DNA of 5,228 nt from an uncultured Phycisphaerales bacterium. Its GTDB lineage: Bacteria; Planctomycetota; Phycisphaerae; Phycisphaerales; UBA1924. The notes under the pieces were generated by a model, which worked only from the letters and a program-made list of their open reading frames with translations, ran no database searches and was not told the origin of the DNA. The stretch's first letter is position 1. Each line of letters begins with the position of its first letter. A program made the position numbers and the translations under genes. The DNA lies in contig CALAFV010000169.1 of NCBI GenBank assembly GCA_937891445.1, forward strand, positions 1-5,228. The letters run 5' to 3'. Shown here piece after piece: positions 1-4,899 of this stretch.

Positions 1-441
1 CGGGCGGCCGTCGGCCCCGACGCACGCGAGCGTCGTTGCCGCCGCCGCGACCGGCTCCTCCACCGCCACGCCCCCACGCTCCACCACGACCAGGTCGTAC
101 TCGTGCTCGATCTTGATACGGCTGCCGCCGGTCACGCGCGTGCGCACCTCGACGACGTCGTCGTAGCGCACCGGCCGGCGATACCGCACGTCGAGCCTCA
201 CAATCACCAGGAACACACCCGCCGCCTCGAGTTGGGCATACGTGACGCCCGTGCCGCGGAGCAACTCGGTGCGGGCCATCTCGAGCCATGGGATGTACGA
301 GGCGTGATGGGCCACGCCCATCGGGTCGCATTCGCAGTAGCGCACACGGACCCGCGTGGCGCCGGCGACGGGAACGGGCGCGGTCGGCGTCGGCGGGCCG
401 CCGGCGGCGGCAGAGGAGGCGGGAGCGGTTGTCTGGCTCAT
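1..441 (-). CDS. acyl-CoA thioesterase, 4HBT/YbgC hotdog family (3' end outside window)
   Basis: This gene reads leftwards from an ATG at 441 and stays open for 147 codons to the window edge, so the C-terminus is missing. After a Pro/Ala-rich N-terminal stretch (about residues 1-27), which is probably disordered, the protein shows the signature of the 4-hydroxybenzoyl-CoA thioesterase family: RYCECDPMGVAHHASY at residues 34-49, then a WLEMAR segment. In this family the Asp of the motif (here D39) is the catalytic carboxylate, and the GVxHHxxY part lies at the start of the long hotdog helix. The second conserved block, with VRLDVRYRRPVRYDDVVEV, matches the central strand region. The family hydrolyses acyl-CoA thioesters in the cytoplasm; the substrate cannot be told from sequence. 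No Shine-Dalgarno is visible before the ATG. It was chosen because no other in-frame ATG precedes the motif. The gene is divergent from the GNAT gene, with 63 bases between them. Confidence 0.88.
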   Translation of the reverse strand, partial: MSQTTAPASSAAAGGPPTPTAPVPVAGATRVRVRYCECDPMGVAHHASYIPWLEMARTELLRGTGVTYAQLEAAGVFLVIVRLDVRYRRPVRYDDVVEVRTRVTGGSRIKIEHEYDLVVVERGGVAVEEPVAAAATTLACVGADGRP

Positions 442-443
442 CG

Positions 444-473
444 GCGGGAGTTTATCGCGGGCGAATCTCCCGC
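444..473. promoter_or_regulatory. inverted repeat in the divergent intergenic region, possible operator
   Basis: GCGGGAG (444-450) is followed 16 bases later by its exact reverse complement CTCCCGC (467-473), and the pair fills half of the 63-base gap between the divergent thioesterase and acetyltransferase starts. The spacer (451-466) holds the only locally AT-leaning bases. The position suits a shared operator or an RNA hairpin in the acetyltransferase leader. Seven-base GC arms arise easily by chance in DNA this GC-rich, so this is weak. No convincing -35/-10 pair was found for either gene. Confidence 0.2.
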
Positions 474-504
474 GCCGCGGCCGCGCACCGGGCCGGCGCG
501 CGTA

Positions 505-1068
505 ATGTTCCCGCCGATGCCCACCCCAACCGGCAAGGCTGTCGCGGCCGGCGCCGCCATCCGGCGCCTCGATCCCACGCGCGATTCGTACGCCGCGCTC
601 ACCGCGCTGCTGCACCGCGCCTACGCCGGTCAGGTCGCGATGGGTCTGCGCCCCCTCGCCGGCCGCCAGGACGAAGCGACTACCCAGCGCCGGTGCGAGA
701 GCGGCGAGTGCTTCATCGCCCTCCTTCCCGGCGCGCCGGGCGAGCGACTGGTCGGCACGATCCTGTTTCAGGAGGTCGAGGAAGCCGCGCTGCCCCCCCA
801 CTTTCTGCAGCCGCACGTGGCGCACTTCTCACTCTTCGCGGTGGACCCCGAGTATCAGGGCTACGGCATCGGTGGAGCCCTGCTCGCGGCGGTCGAGTCG
901 CGCGCCCGAGCGCTGGGCTTCACCGAACTGGCCCTCAGCATGGCCGAACCCGACACAGCGCTCATGCGCTTCTACGAGCGCCGCGGCTTCCGCTTCGTCG
1001 AGCACTGGCGTTGGCCGTACACCAACTACCGCAGCGCCATCCTCACCAAGGTCCTCCCACAGGCCTAA
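505..1068 (+). CDS. GNAT-family N-acetyltransferase
   Basis: The product is a single-domain Gcn5-related acetyltransferase of 187 residues, normal for the family. The acetyl-CoA binding motif A is clear: FAVDPEYQGYGIGGALL at residues 111-127, with the Q/R-x-x-G-x-G/A pattern as QGYGIG at 118-123. It follows a beta-strand segment (HVAHFSLFAV) and precedes an amphipathic helix. Motif B follows with ELALSMAEPDTALMRFYERRGF (about 141-162), where the FYERRGF element holds the usual C-terminal Tyr. The N-terminal region (about 18-60) matches the helices that bind acceptor substrate, but the acceptor (amine, amino acid or protein) cannot be predicted. The reading frame is open upstream to 103, but that part lies antisense to the thioesterase gene and is low-complexity. 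A second ATG at 517 (183 aa) is equally plausible; neither start has a clear Shine-Dalgarno. The stop is TAA at 1066-1068. Confidence 0.9.
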   Translation: MFPPMPTPTGKAVAAGAAIRRLDPTRDSYAALTALLHRAYAGQVAMGLRPLAGRQDEATTQRRCESGECFIALLPGAPGERLVGTILFQEVEEAALPPHFLQPHVAHFSLFAVDPEYQGYGIGGALLAAVESRARALGFTELALSMAEPDTALMRFYERRGFRFVEHWRWPYTNYRSAILTKVLPQA

Positions 1069-1092
1069 TCGAGCAGAATCTGAGCAGCCGCG

Positions 1093-1121
1093 TTGACACC
1101 GCTCCCGCGGCGCGGTATCGG
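1093..1121 (+). promoter_or_regulatory. candidate sigma70-type promoter upstream of the structured leader
   Basis: A perfect TTGACA (1093-1098) is followed after exactly 17 bases by TATCGG (1116-1121), which matches TATAAT at only the first three positions. It begins 25 bases after the acetyltransferase stop and would start RNA near 1128, ahead of the hairpin cluster and the response regulator. A perfect -35 at ideal spacing is notable in such GC-rich DNA, but the poor -10 keeps this tentative. Confidence 0.35.
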
Positions 1122-1257
1122 TACGCGAGTCCGGCTCGTCGCGCCGGGCTTCGGTCTGGGCTTCCCCGGGACAACCCCGGATTGGGGCGCGTGCGCCCGA
1201 GGGAAAAGCCCGGCCCTCCAACTCCCGCGGGAGCCACTCGTGCGCCGGCTCCCGCGG
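1101..1257 (+). repeat. 10-base repeat of the terminator 3' arm (antiterminator candidate)
   Basis: GCTCCCGCGG occurs at 1101-1110 and again at 1248-1257, inside the 3' arm of the intrinsic terminator. Both copies are exact reverse complements of 1225-1234, in the terminator 5' arm. RNA that includes 1101-1110 could therefore pair the 5' arm with the upstream copy and block terminator formation. Only transcripts that start upstream of 1101, for example read-through from the acetyltransferase gene, would contain the first copy. RNA from the candidate promoter at 1093-1121 would lack it. Confidence 0.35.
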
Positions 1258-1264
1258 GTTTTTT
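1131..1264 (+). ncRNA. candidate structured leader or small RNA ending at an intrinsic terminator
   Basis: This stretch has no convincing coding function and a run of nested perfect helices. A first hairpin pairs 1131-1135 with 1143-1147. A closing stem pairs GGGCTT (1158-1163) with AAGCCC (1206-1211) and can be extended by two more GC pairs. Inside it are two hairpins, 1166-1170 with 1176-1180 (loop ACAAC) and 1185-1189 with 1194-1198 (loop CGTG), giving a three-way junction. The terminator hairpin follows directly. With the TTGACA box upstream, this could be a free small RNA of about 135 bases, or the 5' leader of the response regulator whose expression depends on read-through. It does not match any riboswitch, 6S, SRP or tmRNA core I recognise. 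GC-rich DNA folds readily, so covariation evidence is needed to believe it. Confidence 0.3.
1224..1264 (+). terminator. strong intrinsic (Rho-independent) terminator
   Basis: CCCGCGGGAGCC (1224-1235) and its perfect reverse complement GGCTCCCGCGGG (1247-1258) form a 12-bp stem, 11 of whose pairs are G-C. The loop is 11 bases and six T residues follow (1259-1264). There is no A-run on the other side, so it works only for plus-strand transcription. It lies 155 bases after the acetyltransferase stop and ends 47 bases before the response regulator start. It may simply end the acetyltransferase transcript, or it may act as an attenuator for the gene downstream. Confidence 0.85.
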
Positions 1265-1311
1265 CATGGCGAGCCTTTCAGACCGAACCCCTCATCGGTA
1301 CGCTTGCTCCC

Positions 1312-1746
1312 GTGCCCGTGACCGCGACCCAGGTTCGCCGTACGTCCGCGCGAGTAGCCTGCGCGGACGACTACCCGCCTGTGTGCGAAGCGCTGCAGCG
1401 CGGCCTTGACCCCGAGCGGTTCACCTTCGCCGGCGCAGTCAGCGACATCCGCTCGCTCGACTGGCTGCTCGAACAGGTGAAGCCCGCGATCCTGCTGCTC
1501 GACCTGGACATGCCCGGCGGCGAGCGCCCGCTCTCATGGCTGGCCCGCAGCGCCGCGAAGTACCCCTTCACCCGCGTCGTCGTCTACAGCGCCCACCCCG
1601 ACCGCGAGTTCATCGACGAGGCCATCGGCTCCGGCGCCTGGGGGTACATCGTCAAGGGCGACGAACCGGCACGCCTCTCCGACCTGCTCACCCGCGTGCT
1701 TGAAGGACAGATGGTCTTCAGCCGCAGCGCCGACGTGATGGACTGA
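1312..1746 (+). CDS. single-domain response regulator (receiver only, NarL-like)
   Basis: The 144-residue product is one receiver domain with all the key residues: the acidic pair D19-D20 for Mg2+, the phosphoacceptor D64 in ILLLDLDMPGG, the switch Ser S93 in VVVYSAH, and the invariant Lys K115 in GYIVKGD. The DLDMPGG and GAWGYIVKGD motifs resemble receivers of the NarL/FixJ group. The usual LuxR-type helix-turn-helix that follows in that group is absent: the frame stops about 20 residues after the last receiver helix. A frameshift is unlikely, because the next bases are the intact 3' end of pdxH on the other strand. It presumably acts by protein contact, as a CheY-like or phosphorelay element, or through an unlinked partner; no histidine kinase is in the window. 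The start is uncertain: GTG at 1312 is used here and GTG at 1318 is equally possible, and neither has a Shine-Dalgarno. Longer versions would run through the terminator hairpin. Confidence 0.85.
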   Translation: MPVTATQVRRTSARVACADDYPPVCEALQRGLDPERFTFAGAVSDIRSLDWLLEQVKPAILLLDLDMPGGERPLSWLARSAAKYPFTRVVVYSAHPDREFIDEAIGSGAWGYIVKGDEPARLSDLLTRVLEGQMVFSRSADVMD

Positions 1747-1748
1747 AC

Positions 1749-2459
1749 CTACGGCTGCCGCCTCACCGCCGACCATCGCGACCACACCGGCCCCGCGCCG
1801 CCGGCGGACGCTTTGCCCACACACCCGCGCGTCCACACCGCGCGGTCGTGCAGCCGGTAATCGCCCCCAACCCACAGTTCCACCGTGTCGATCCAGATCC
1901 GATACCCGCCCCAGTGTGCCGGCCGCGGCACACGCACGCCCGGGTTCTCCCCGGTTCCGATGCCGAACCTCGCCGCCACGCTCCCCAGCCGATCCAGAAG
2001 TTTGAACCGCGCATCCAGCGGCTTGCTCTGCTCGCTCACCCACGCGCCCAGTTGCGACAGCAGCGGCCGCGACGCGAAGTACGCGTCGCTCTCCTCCGCC
2101 GGCGAGCGCTCCACGCTCCCCTCGATGCGAGCCTGCCTCCCGAGATGGTCCCAGTGGAACACGCCCGCCGCCCGCGGGTTGGCCTCCAGTTCCGCCGCCT
2201 TGCGGCTGCCGTAGTTCGTGTAGAACACCGCAAATCCGCGCTGCACATCCAGCCCCTTGCACAGCACGATCCGCGCCGACGGCCGTCCATCCGGCCTCGC
2301 CGTCGCCAGCGCCATCGCGTCGGGATTGGGCGCCAGCGCCGCCCGCTTCGCCTCCTCGAGCCACGCCGCCAGCAGCGGCAGCGGATCCTCCGGCAGCGGG
2401 TCCGGCAGCGCGGGCGCGGCGAAGCGGGCCGCCTCCACGGGCAACGATGTCGTGCTCAT
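1749..2459 (-). CDS. pdxH: pyridoxamine/pyridoxine 5'-phosphate oxidase
   Basis: This cytoplasmic FMN enzyme oxidises pyridoxine or pyridoxamine 5'-phosphate to pyridoxal 5'-phosphate using O2. The 236-residue product is close to the usual length (about 210-220), with a Pro-rich N-terminal extension. FMN-binding motifs appear in order: RIVLCKG (63-69), FYTNYGSRKAAELE (79-92), WDHLGRQARIEG (103-114), and QLGAWVSEQSKPL (136-148). The C-terminal half has HWGGYRIW (182-189) and RLHDR (202-206); R202 and H204 correspond to the PLP-contacting Arg and His of the family. The C-terminus, ending AVRRQP after a Trp, resembles the conserved RLxP tail, so the gene is complete. The ATG overlaps the hemerythrin stop as ATGA (2456-2459) and has no good Shine-Dalgarno of its own, so translation is probably coupled. 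It is the last gene of the operon and meets the response regulator tail-to-tail with a 2-base gap. No terminator was seen in between. Confidence 0.95.
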   Translation of the reverse strand: MSTTSLPVEAARFAAPALPDPLPEDPLPLLAAWLEEAKRAALAPNPDAMALATARPDGRPSARIVLCKGLDVQRGFAVFYTNYGSRKAAELEANPRAAGVFHWDHLGRQARIEGSVERSPAEESDAYFASRPLLSQLGAWVSEQSKPLDARFKLLDRLGSVAARFGIGTGENPGVRVPRPAHWGGYRIWIDTVELWVGGDYRLHDRAVWTRGCVGKASAGGAGPVWSRWSAVRRQP

Positions 2460-2998
2460 GGCCGGCCCCCCGCAGGCCCGCGATCCAGATCGCACCGGCG
2501 CCTCGCCCCGGGCCGCTCGGCCTCCACCTCCGCCGTCCGCCGCGCGATCTCCGCCGCGGCTTCGGCCGACATCGCCCGCTCGACCTCAGGAAAGAGCGTG
2601 CGTTCCTCCCACCGGATGTGGTCGTGCAGCAACTGCCCGACCTGCGCGAGCAGCGCCCGATCCGGGTCGCCGGCCCCGCGTGTCGGCGCGGCCTCGTGCA
2701 CCAGCCGCTCGATCTCGCGGTGCTCGGCGATCAGCCGCCGGAACTGCTCCCCGCTCCGGATCAGCGGCCCCAGCAGCCGCTCCTCGTCCGCGAAGTGCGG
2801 CGCCAGTTCCTCCCGCCACGCCGCGCGAAGCCGCCGCAGCACATCGCGGCGCTGTTCACTTGTGGCGTCCTCCTCCGCCGCCCGCAACAGGTCCCGCGCC
2901 AGCACAAGCCCGCCGAAGTGCTCGCGCGACAGCGGCTGGAGCGCCGGATGACGCGCCAACGGAGGATTCTCCATGCGACGCTGCGTTCCGTTGCTCAT
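2456..2998 (-). CDS. hemerythrin HHE-domain protein
   Basis: The 180-residue protein carries a four-helix hemerythrin-like domain with a complete set of di-iron ligand candidates: H27 (SREHFGG), H68 and E72 (HFADE), H93 (AEHREIE), and H127 with E131 (HDHIRWEE). This is the H...HxxxE...H...HxxxE pattern of the HHE family, which includes the NO- and oxidative-stress proteins YtfE/RIC/DnrN as well as O2 or NO sensors and carriers. It lacks the N-terminal ScdA domain of YtfE, so it should not be called YtfE. The C-terminal 30 residues are Arg/Glu/Ala-rich and probably disordered. The start at 2998 is supported by GGAGG eight bases upstream and by the ATGA overlap with the Rrf2 stop. The in-frame ATG at 2974 has no such site. 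Its place directly behind an Rrf2 regulator suggests a role in nitrosative or oxidative stress, which is an inference from context. Confidence 0.9.
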   Translation of the reverse strand: MSNGTQRRMENPPLARHPALQPLSREHFGGLVLARDLLRAAEEDATSEQRRDVLRRLRAAWREELAPHFADEERLLGPLIRSGEQFRRLIAEHREIERLVHEAAPTRGAGDPDRALLAQVGQLLHDHIRWEERTLFPEVERAMSAEAAAEIARRTAEVEAERPGARRRCDLDRGPAGGRP

Positions 2999-3462
2999 GT
3001 TCCGTGCCTCCGCTGCCGCTCCAACGTCACATCGCCCGGCGGAAGAATCGCGCAGCACTGCCCCTGCTCCCCGTCGCTCCGGAGCATCTCGGCCAGCGTC
3101 GCCTCCCGGAACGTCCGCTCGATCGCGGCCAGCGCATCGTCCAGCCGCTGGTGCAGCGCGCACAGGCGCACGTGCCGCGGGTCGCCCACCGGACACGCCT
3201 GGATCCGCACGATCGGGTCCACCGCGTTGACGACGTCGAGCATCGTGATCTGCTCGGGCGGCCGGGCCAGCACGAACCCGCCGTTGGGCCCGCGGAACGA
3301 CGTCACGAGTTGGGCCACCACAAGGTCGCGCATCACCTTCGAAAGGTAGCCCGGCGGCACGCGCGTCTGCGCCGCGATCGTCTGGCAGTTCACCGGAGCG
3401 CCGTCGAGCGACGCCAGGTACCTCATGGCCCGCAGCGCGTACTCGACGGTTTGCGACATCAT
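2995..3462 (-). CDS. Rrf2-family transcriptional regulator (NsrR/IscR type)
   Basis: The 155-residue protein has the Rrf2 winged helix-turn-helix: TVEYALRAMRYLA at the N-terminus, the recognition region IAAQTRVPPGYLSKVMRDL (29-47), and the wing RGPNGGFVLARP (57-68). A dimerisation helix follows. Rrf2 proteins of the NsrR and IscR groups hold an Fe-S cluster with three Cys in the loop before that helix. Here only two fall in the expected loop, C90 and C101 (CPVGDPRHVRLC), ten residues apart, with H97 near the middle position. An extra CC pair sits near the C-terminus (136-137). It could bind a cluster with non-Cys ligands or sense by another route. A strong AAGGAG seven bases upstream supports the ATG at 3462; an ATG at 3459 is next to it. 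The stop overlaps the hemerythrin start (ATGA, 2995-2998). Likely targets are its own operon and the nos genes upstream, which is an inference. Confidence 0.93.
   Translation of the reverse strand: MMSQTVEYALRAMRYLASLDGAPVNCQTIAAQTRVPPGYLSKVMRDLVVAQLVTSFRGPNGGFVLARPPEQITMLDVVNAVDPIVRIQACPVGDPRHVRLCALHQRLDDALAAIERTFREATLAEMLRSDGEQGQCCAILPPGDVTLERQRRHGT
3007..3011 (-). promoter_or_regulatory. ribosome binding site of the hemerythrin gene
   Basis: GGAGG on the minus strand lies eight bases before the ATG at 2998, inside the 3' end of the Rrf2 gene. It decides the start in favour of 2998 over 2974. Confidence 0.7.
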
Positions 3463-3469
3463 GCGTCCG

Positions 3470-3475
3470 CTCCTT
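3470..3475 (-). promoter_or_regulatory. ribosome binding site of the Rrf2 gene
   Basis: AAGGAG on the minus strand sits seven bases before the ATG at 3462, in the 28-base gap after nosL. The gap is too short for an obvious full promoter, which favours co-transcription with nosL. Confidence 0.75.
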
Positions 3476-3490
3476 CCCCCGAGCCGCCGG

Positions 3491-4003
3491 TCAGCGCGGC
3501 TCCTCCACGCCCGGCGCGGCCGAGCGGGCCCGGGCCCACTCGCGCCGGGCTTCGGCCAGGCGTGCGTAGTCCATCACCTCGCCCCCAACCTCGCGCTGCT
3601 TCGCCGCCGCGGCCTCCGCCCCCGCGAACGCCACGATCCCCGACCCCATCGGCGTCGGGAGTTTCTCGCGGTCGGCCACGAGGAACCTGGCCTCCGCCGC
3701 CCGCACCCACTCCCGTGTACCGTGATCGTGCACGAACCCGTCCACCCGCGTCAGCCGCCCCGCACGGTCGCGCTCGTAGTCGAGCATGCAGCCGATGTCG
3801 TCGAACACGACGTGCTCGCGGACGCCCTCGTTCTCGACCAGCAAAGCGCTGGAGCACCGGTCCTCGCTGACGATCATCCCGCACTCGCCGCACTCATCCC
3901 GTCCCAGCCGCAGTTCCGGCGGCCCGGAGAGTTCGGATCGCGAGCACCCCGCCAGCAGCGCGGCGGCGGACAGCGCAGCAACCCCAAGATTCGAGCGTGT
4001 CAT
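3491..4003 (-). CDS. nosL: NosL, copper chaperone lipoprotein for nitrous oxide reductase
   Basis: NosL binds Cu(I) on the outer side of the cytoplasmic membrane and passes it to apo-N2O reductase (NosZ). The 170-residue product begins with a short signal peptide and the lipobox LLAGC, so C20 would be lipidated after cleavage. The family signature follows: DECGECGM (36-43), with the CGM element typical of NosL, and later DDIGCMLDY, FVHDHG and LPTPMGSGIVAF, which match the conserved blocks of the domain, including the TPMGSG stretch. The C-terminal 30 residues are charged and Ala/Arg-rich, beyond the conserved domain. The start at 4003 is supported by GGAGG eight bases upstream and by the ATGA overlap with the nosY stop (4000-4003). 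Its place after nosF and nosY is the standard order in nos clusters, so nosZ and nosD are expected beyond the right edge. Confidence 0.94.
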   Translation of the reverse strand: MTRSNLGVAALSAAALLAGCSRSELSGPPELRLGRDECGECGMIVSEDRCSSALLVENEGVREHVVFDDIGCMLDYERDRAGRLTRVDGFVHDHGTREWVRAAEARFLVADREKLPTPMGSGIVAFAGAEAAAAKQREVGGEVMDYARLAEARREWARARSAAPGVEEPR

Positions 4004-4899
4004 AGCGGCGACCTCCGTGAGAAGATGACGCCCGCCACCGCCAGCGGCACAACCACCCACGCCGCCAGCGCAGCGCCGAAGATCAGGTGCAGCCGCGAGC
4101 CGTACTCCTCGACCGCGTACAGCCCGGCGGGACCGAGCACGTCCAGGCTCGCGTCGATCGCGTGCAGCGACCACATCTTGTACACCTGGAGCGGGTTCAC
4201 CAGGCTCAGTGCCAGCAACTCCTCGATGCGCAGCCGCATCGCCAGCACGCCCGCCATCAACCCCAGGTCCGTCACGAACACGAACGTCAGCCAGAGGAAG
4301 ATCGCCGTGCCGACCGCGACCGACGCCTTGCGCGCCATCACCGACACGAGCATCCCGACGCTCAGCATCCCCAGCGCCAGCGCGAAACTCAGCCCCGCGA
4401 GCCACAGGATGCTCAGGTGCCCCGCTCCCCCGCCCTTCCACGCCAGGATCGCCGCGCACGCCCCCAGCCCCAGGCAGATGCACGCCAGCAGCGCCGCGGC
4501 CAGCCCGAGATACTTGCCCAGCAGCACCTCCAGCCGCGTCACCGGCTGTGCCAGCAGGTACGCAAGCATCCCGCGCTCGCGATCGGACGCCACCGTGCCC
4601 GCGCCCGCGGTCAGCGCCATCAGCGGCACCACCAGCAGCACGAGGTTGATCAGCCCGGCCGTCGTGCGCCCGAACCCTGCCAGCCCCGAGCCCCCGCCGC
4701 TGGCCGCGGAGATGAACGACACGCCCAGCCCCAGCGCCGCGAACGCGACCGTGTACAGGAGGAACCACCGGCTCCGCGCCGCCTCGCGCAGTTCGCGCAG
4801 CGCCACCGCGGCGATGTTCCGCACCGGGCACGCATGCAGCCGCCGCGACGCGGCCGGGCAGCAGGCGACGGAAGGAGCAACCCGAGCCAGAGCGGTCAT
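4000..4899 (-). CDS. nosY: NosY, ABC-2 type permease of the nos maturation transporter
   Basis: The 299-residue protein is the membrane part of the NosFY transporter, which works with NosD in building the copper-sulfur centre of nitrous oxide reductase. Six hydrophobic segments are visible at about 45-66, 81-103, 131-153, 162-188, 194-221 and 272-295. The cytoplasmic coupling region between segments two and three reads SDRERGMLAYLLAQPVTR (105-122), then LEVLLGKY, which is diagnostic of NosY-like ABC-2 permeases. SLVNPLQVYKM (232-242), between segments five and six, also fits the family. The start at 4899 has AAGGAGG seven bases upstream and overlaps the nosF stop as ATGA, so it is well supported. 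This gives about 28 residues before the usual beginning (NIAAVALRELRE), with three Cys (C13, C14, C24) that are unusual. A GTG at 4824 would remove them but has no Shine-Dalgarno. Confidence 0.92.
   Translation of the reverse strand: MTALARVAPSVACCPAASRRLHACPVRNIAAVALRELREAARSRWFLLYTVAFAALGLGVSFISAASGGGSGLAGFGRTTAGLINLVLLVVPLMALTAGAGTVASDRERGMLAYLLAQPVTRLEVLLGKYLGLAAALLACICLGLGACAAILAWKGGGAGHLSILWLAGLSFALALGMLSVGMLVSVMARKASVAVGTAIFLWLTFVFVTDLGLMAGVLAMRLRIEELLALSLVNPLQVYKMWSLHAIDASLDVLGPAGLYAVEEYGSRLHLIFGAALAAWVVVPLAVAGVIFSRRSPL
4012..4016 (-). promoter_or_regulatory. ribosome binding site of nosL
   Basis: GGAGG on the minus strand lies eight bases before the nosL ATG at 4003, within the 3' end of nosY. 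Confidence 0.7.

Noticed and set aside
103..504. upstream extension of the acetyltransferase frame
   Set aside because: This part is antisense to the thioesterase, has no domain, and ends in a Gly/Arg run. The GNAT domain is complete from 505.
1093..1311. N-terminal extension of the response regulator from TTG at 1093
   Set aside because: It would code through the terminator stem and the hairpin cluster, gives no domain, and the receiver begins just after the GTG at 1312.
288..1409. 373-codon plus-strand open frame over the acetyltransferase and the terminator
   Set aside because: It is out of frame with the GNAT motifs, extremely Arg/Pro-rich, and would be translated through the intrinsic terminator.
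1747..1900. a missing LuxR-type HTH lost by frameshift after the response regulator
   Set aside because: The other frames after 1746 show no HTH, and the same bases encode an intact PdxH C-terminus on the minus strand.
1848..2951. 367-codon plus-strand open frame
   Set aside because: It is antisense to pdxH and the hemerythrin; Arg/Pro/His-rich with no recognisable domain.
2257..3870. 537-codon plus-strand open frame
   Set aside because: It is antisense to pdxH, the hemerythrin, rrf2 and nosL, all with clear family motifs. Its product is low-complexity Pro/Arg/Ala/Ser, typical of shadow frames in GC-rich DNA.
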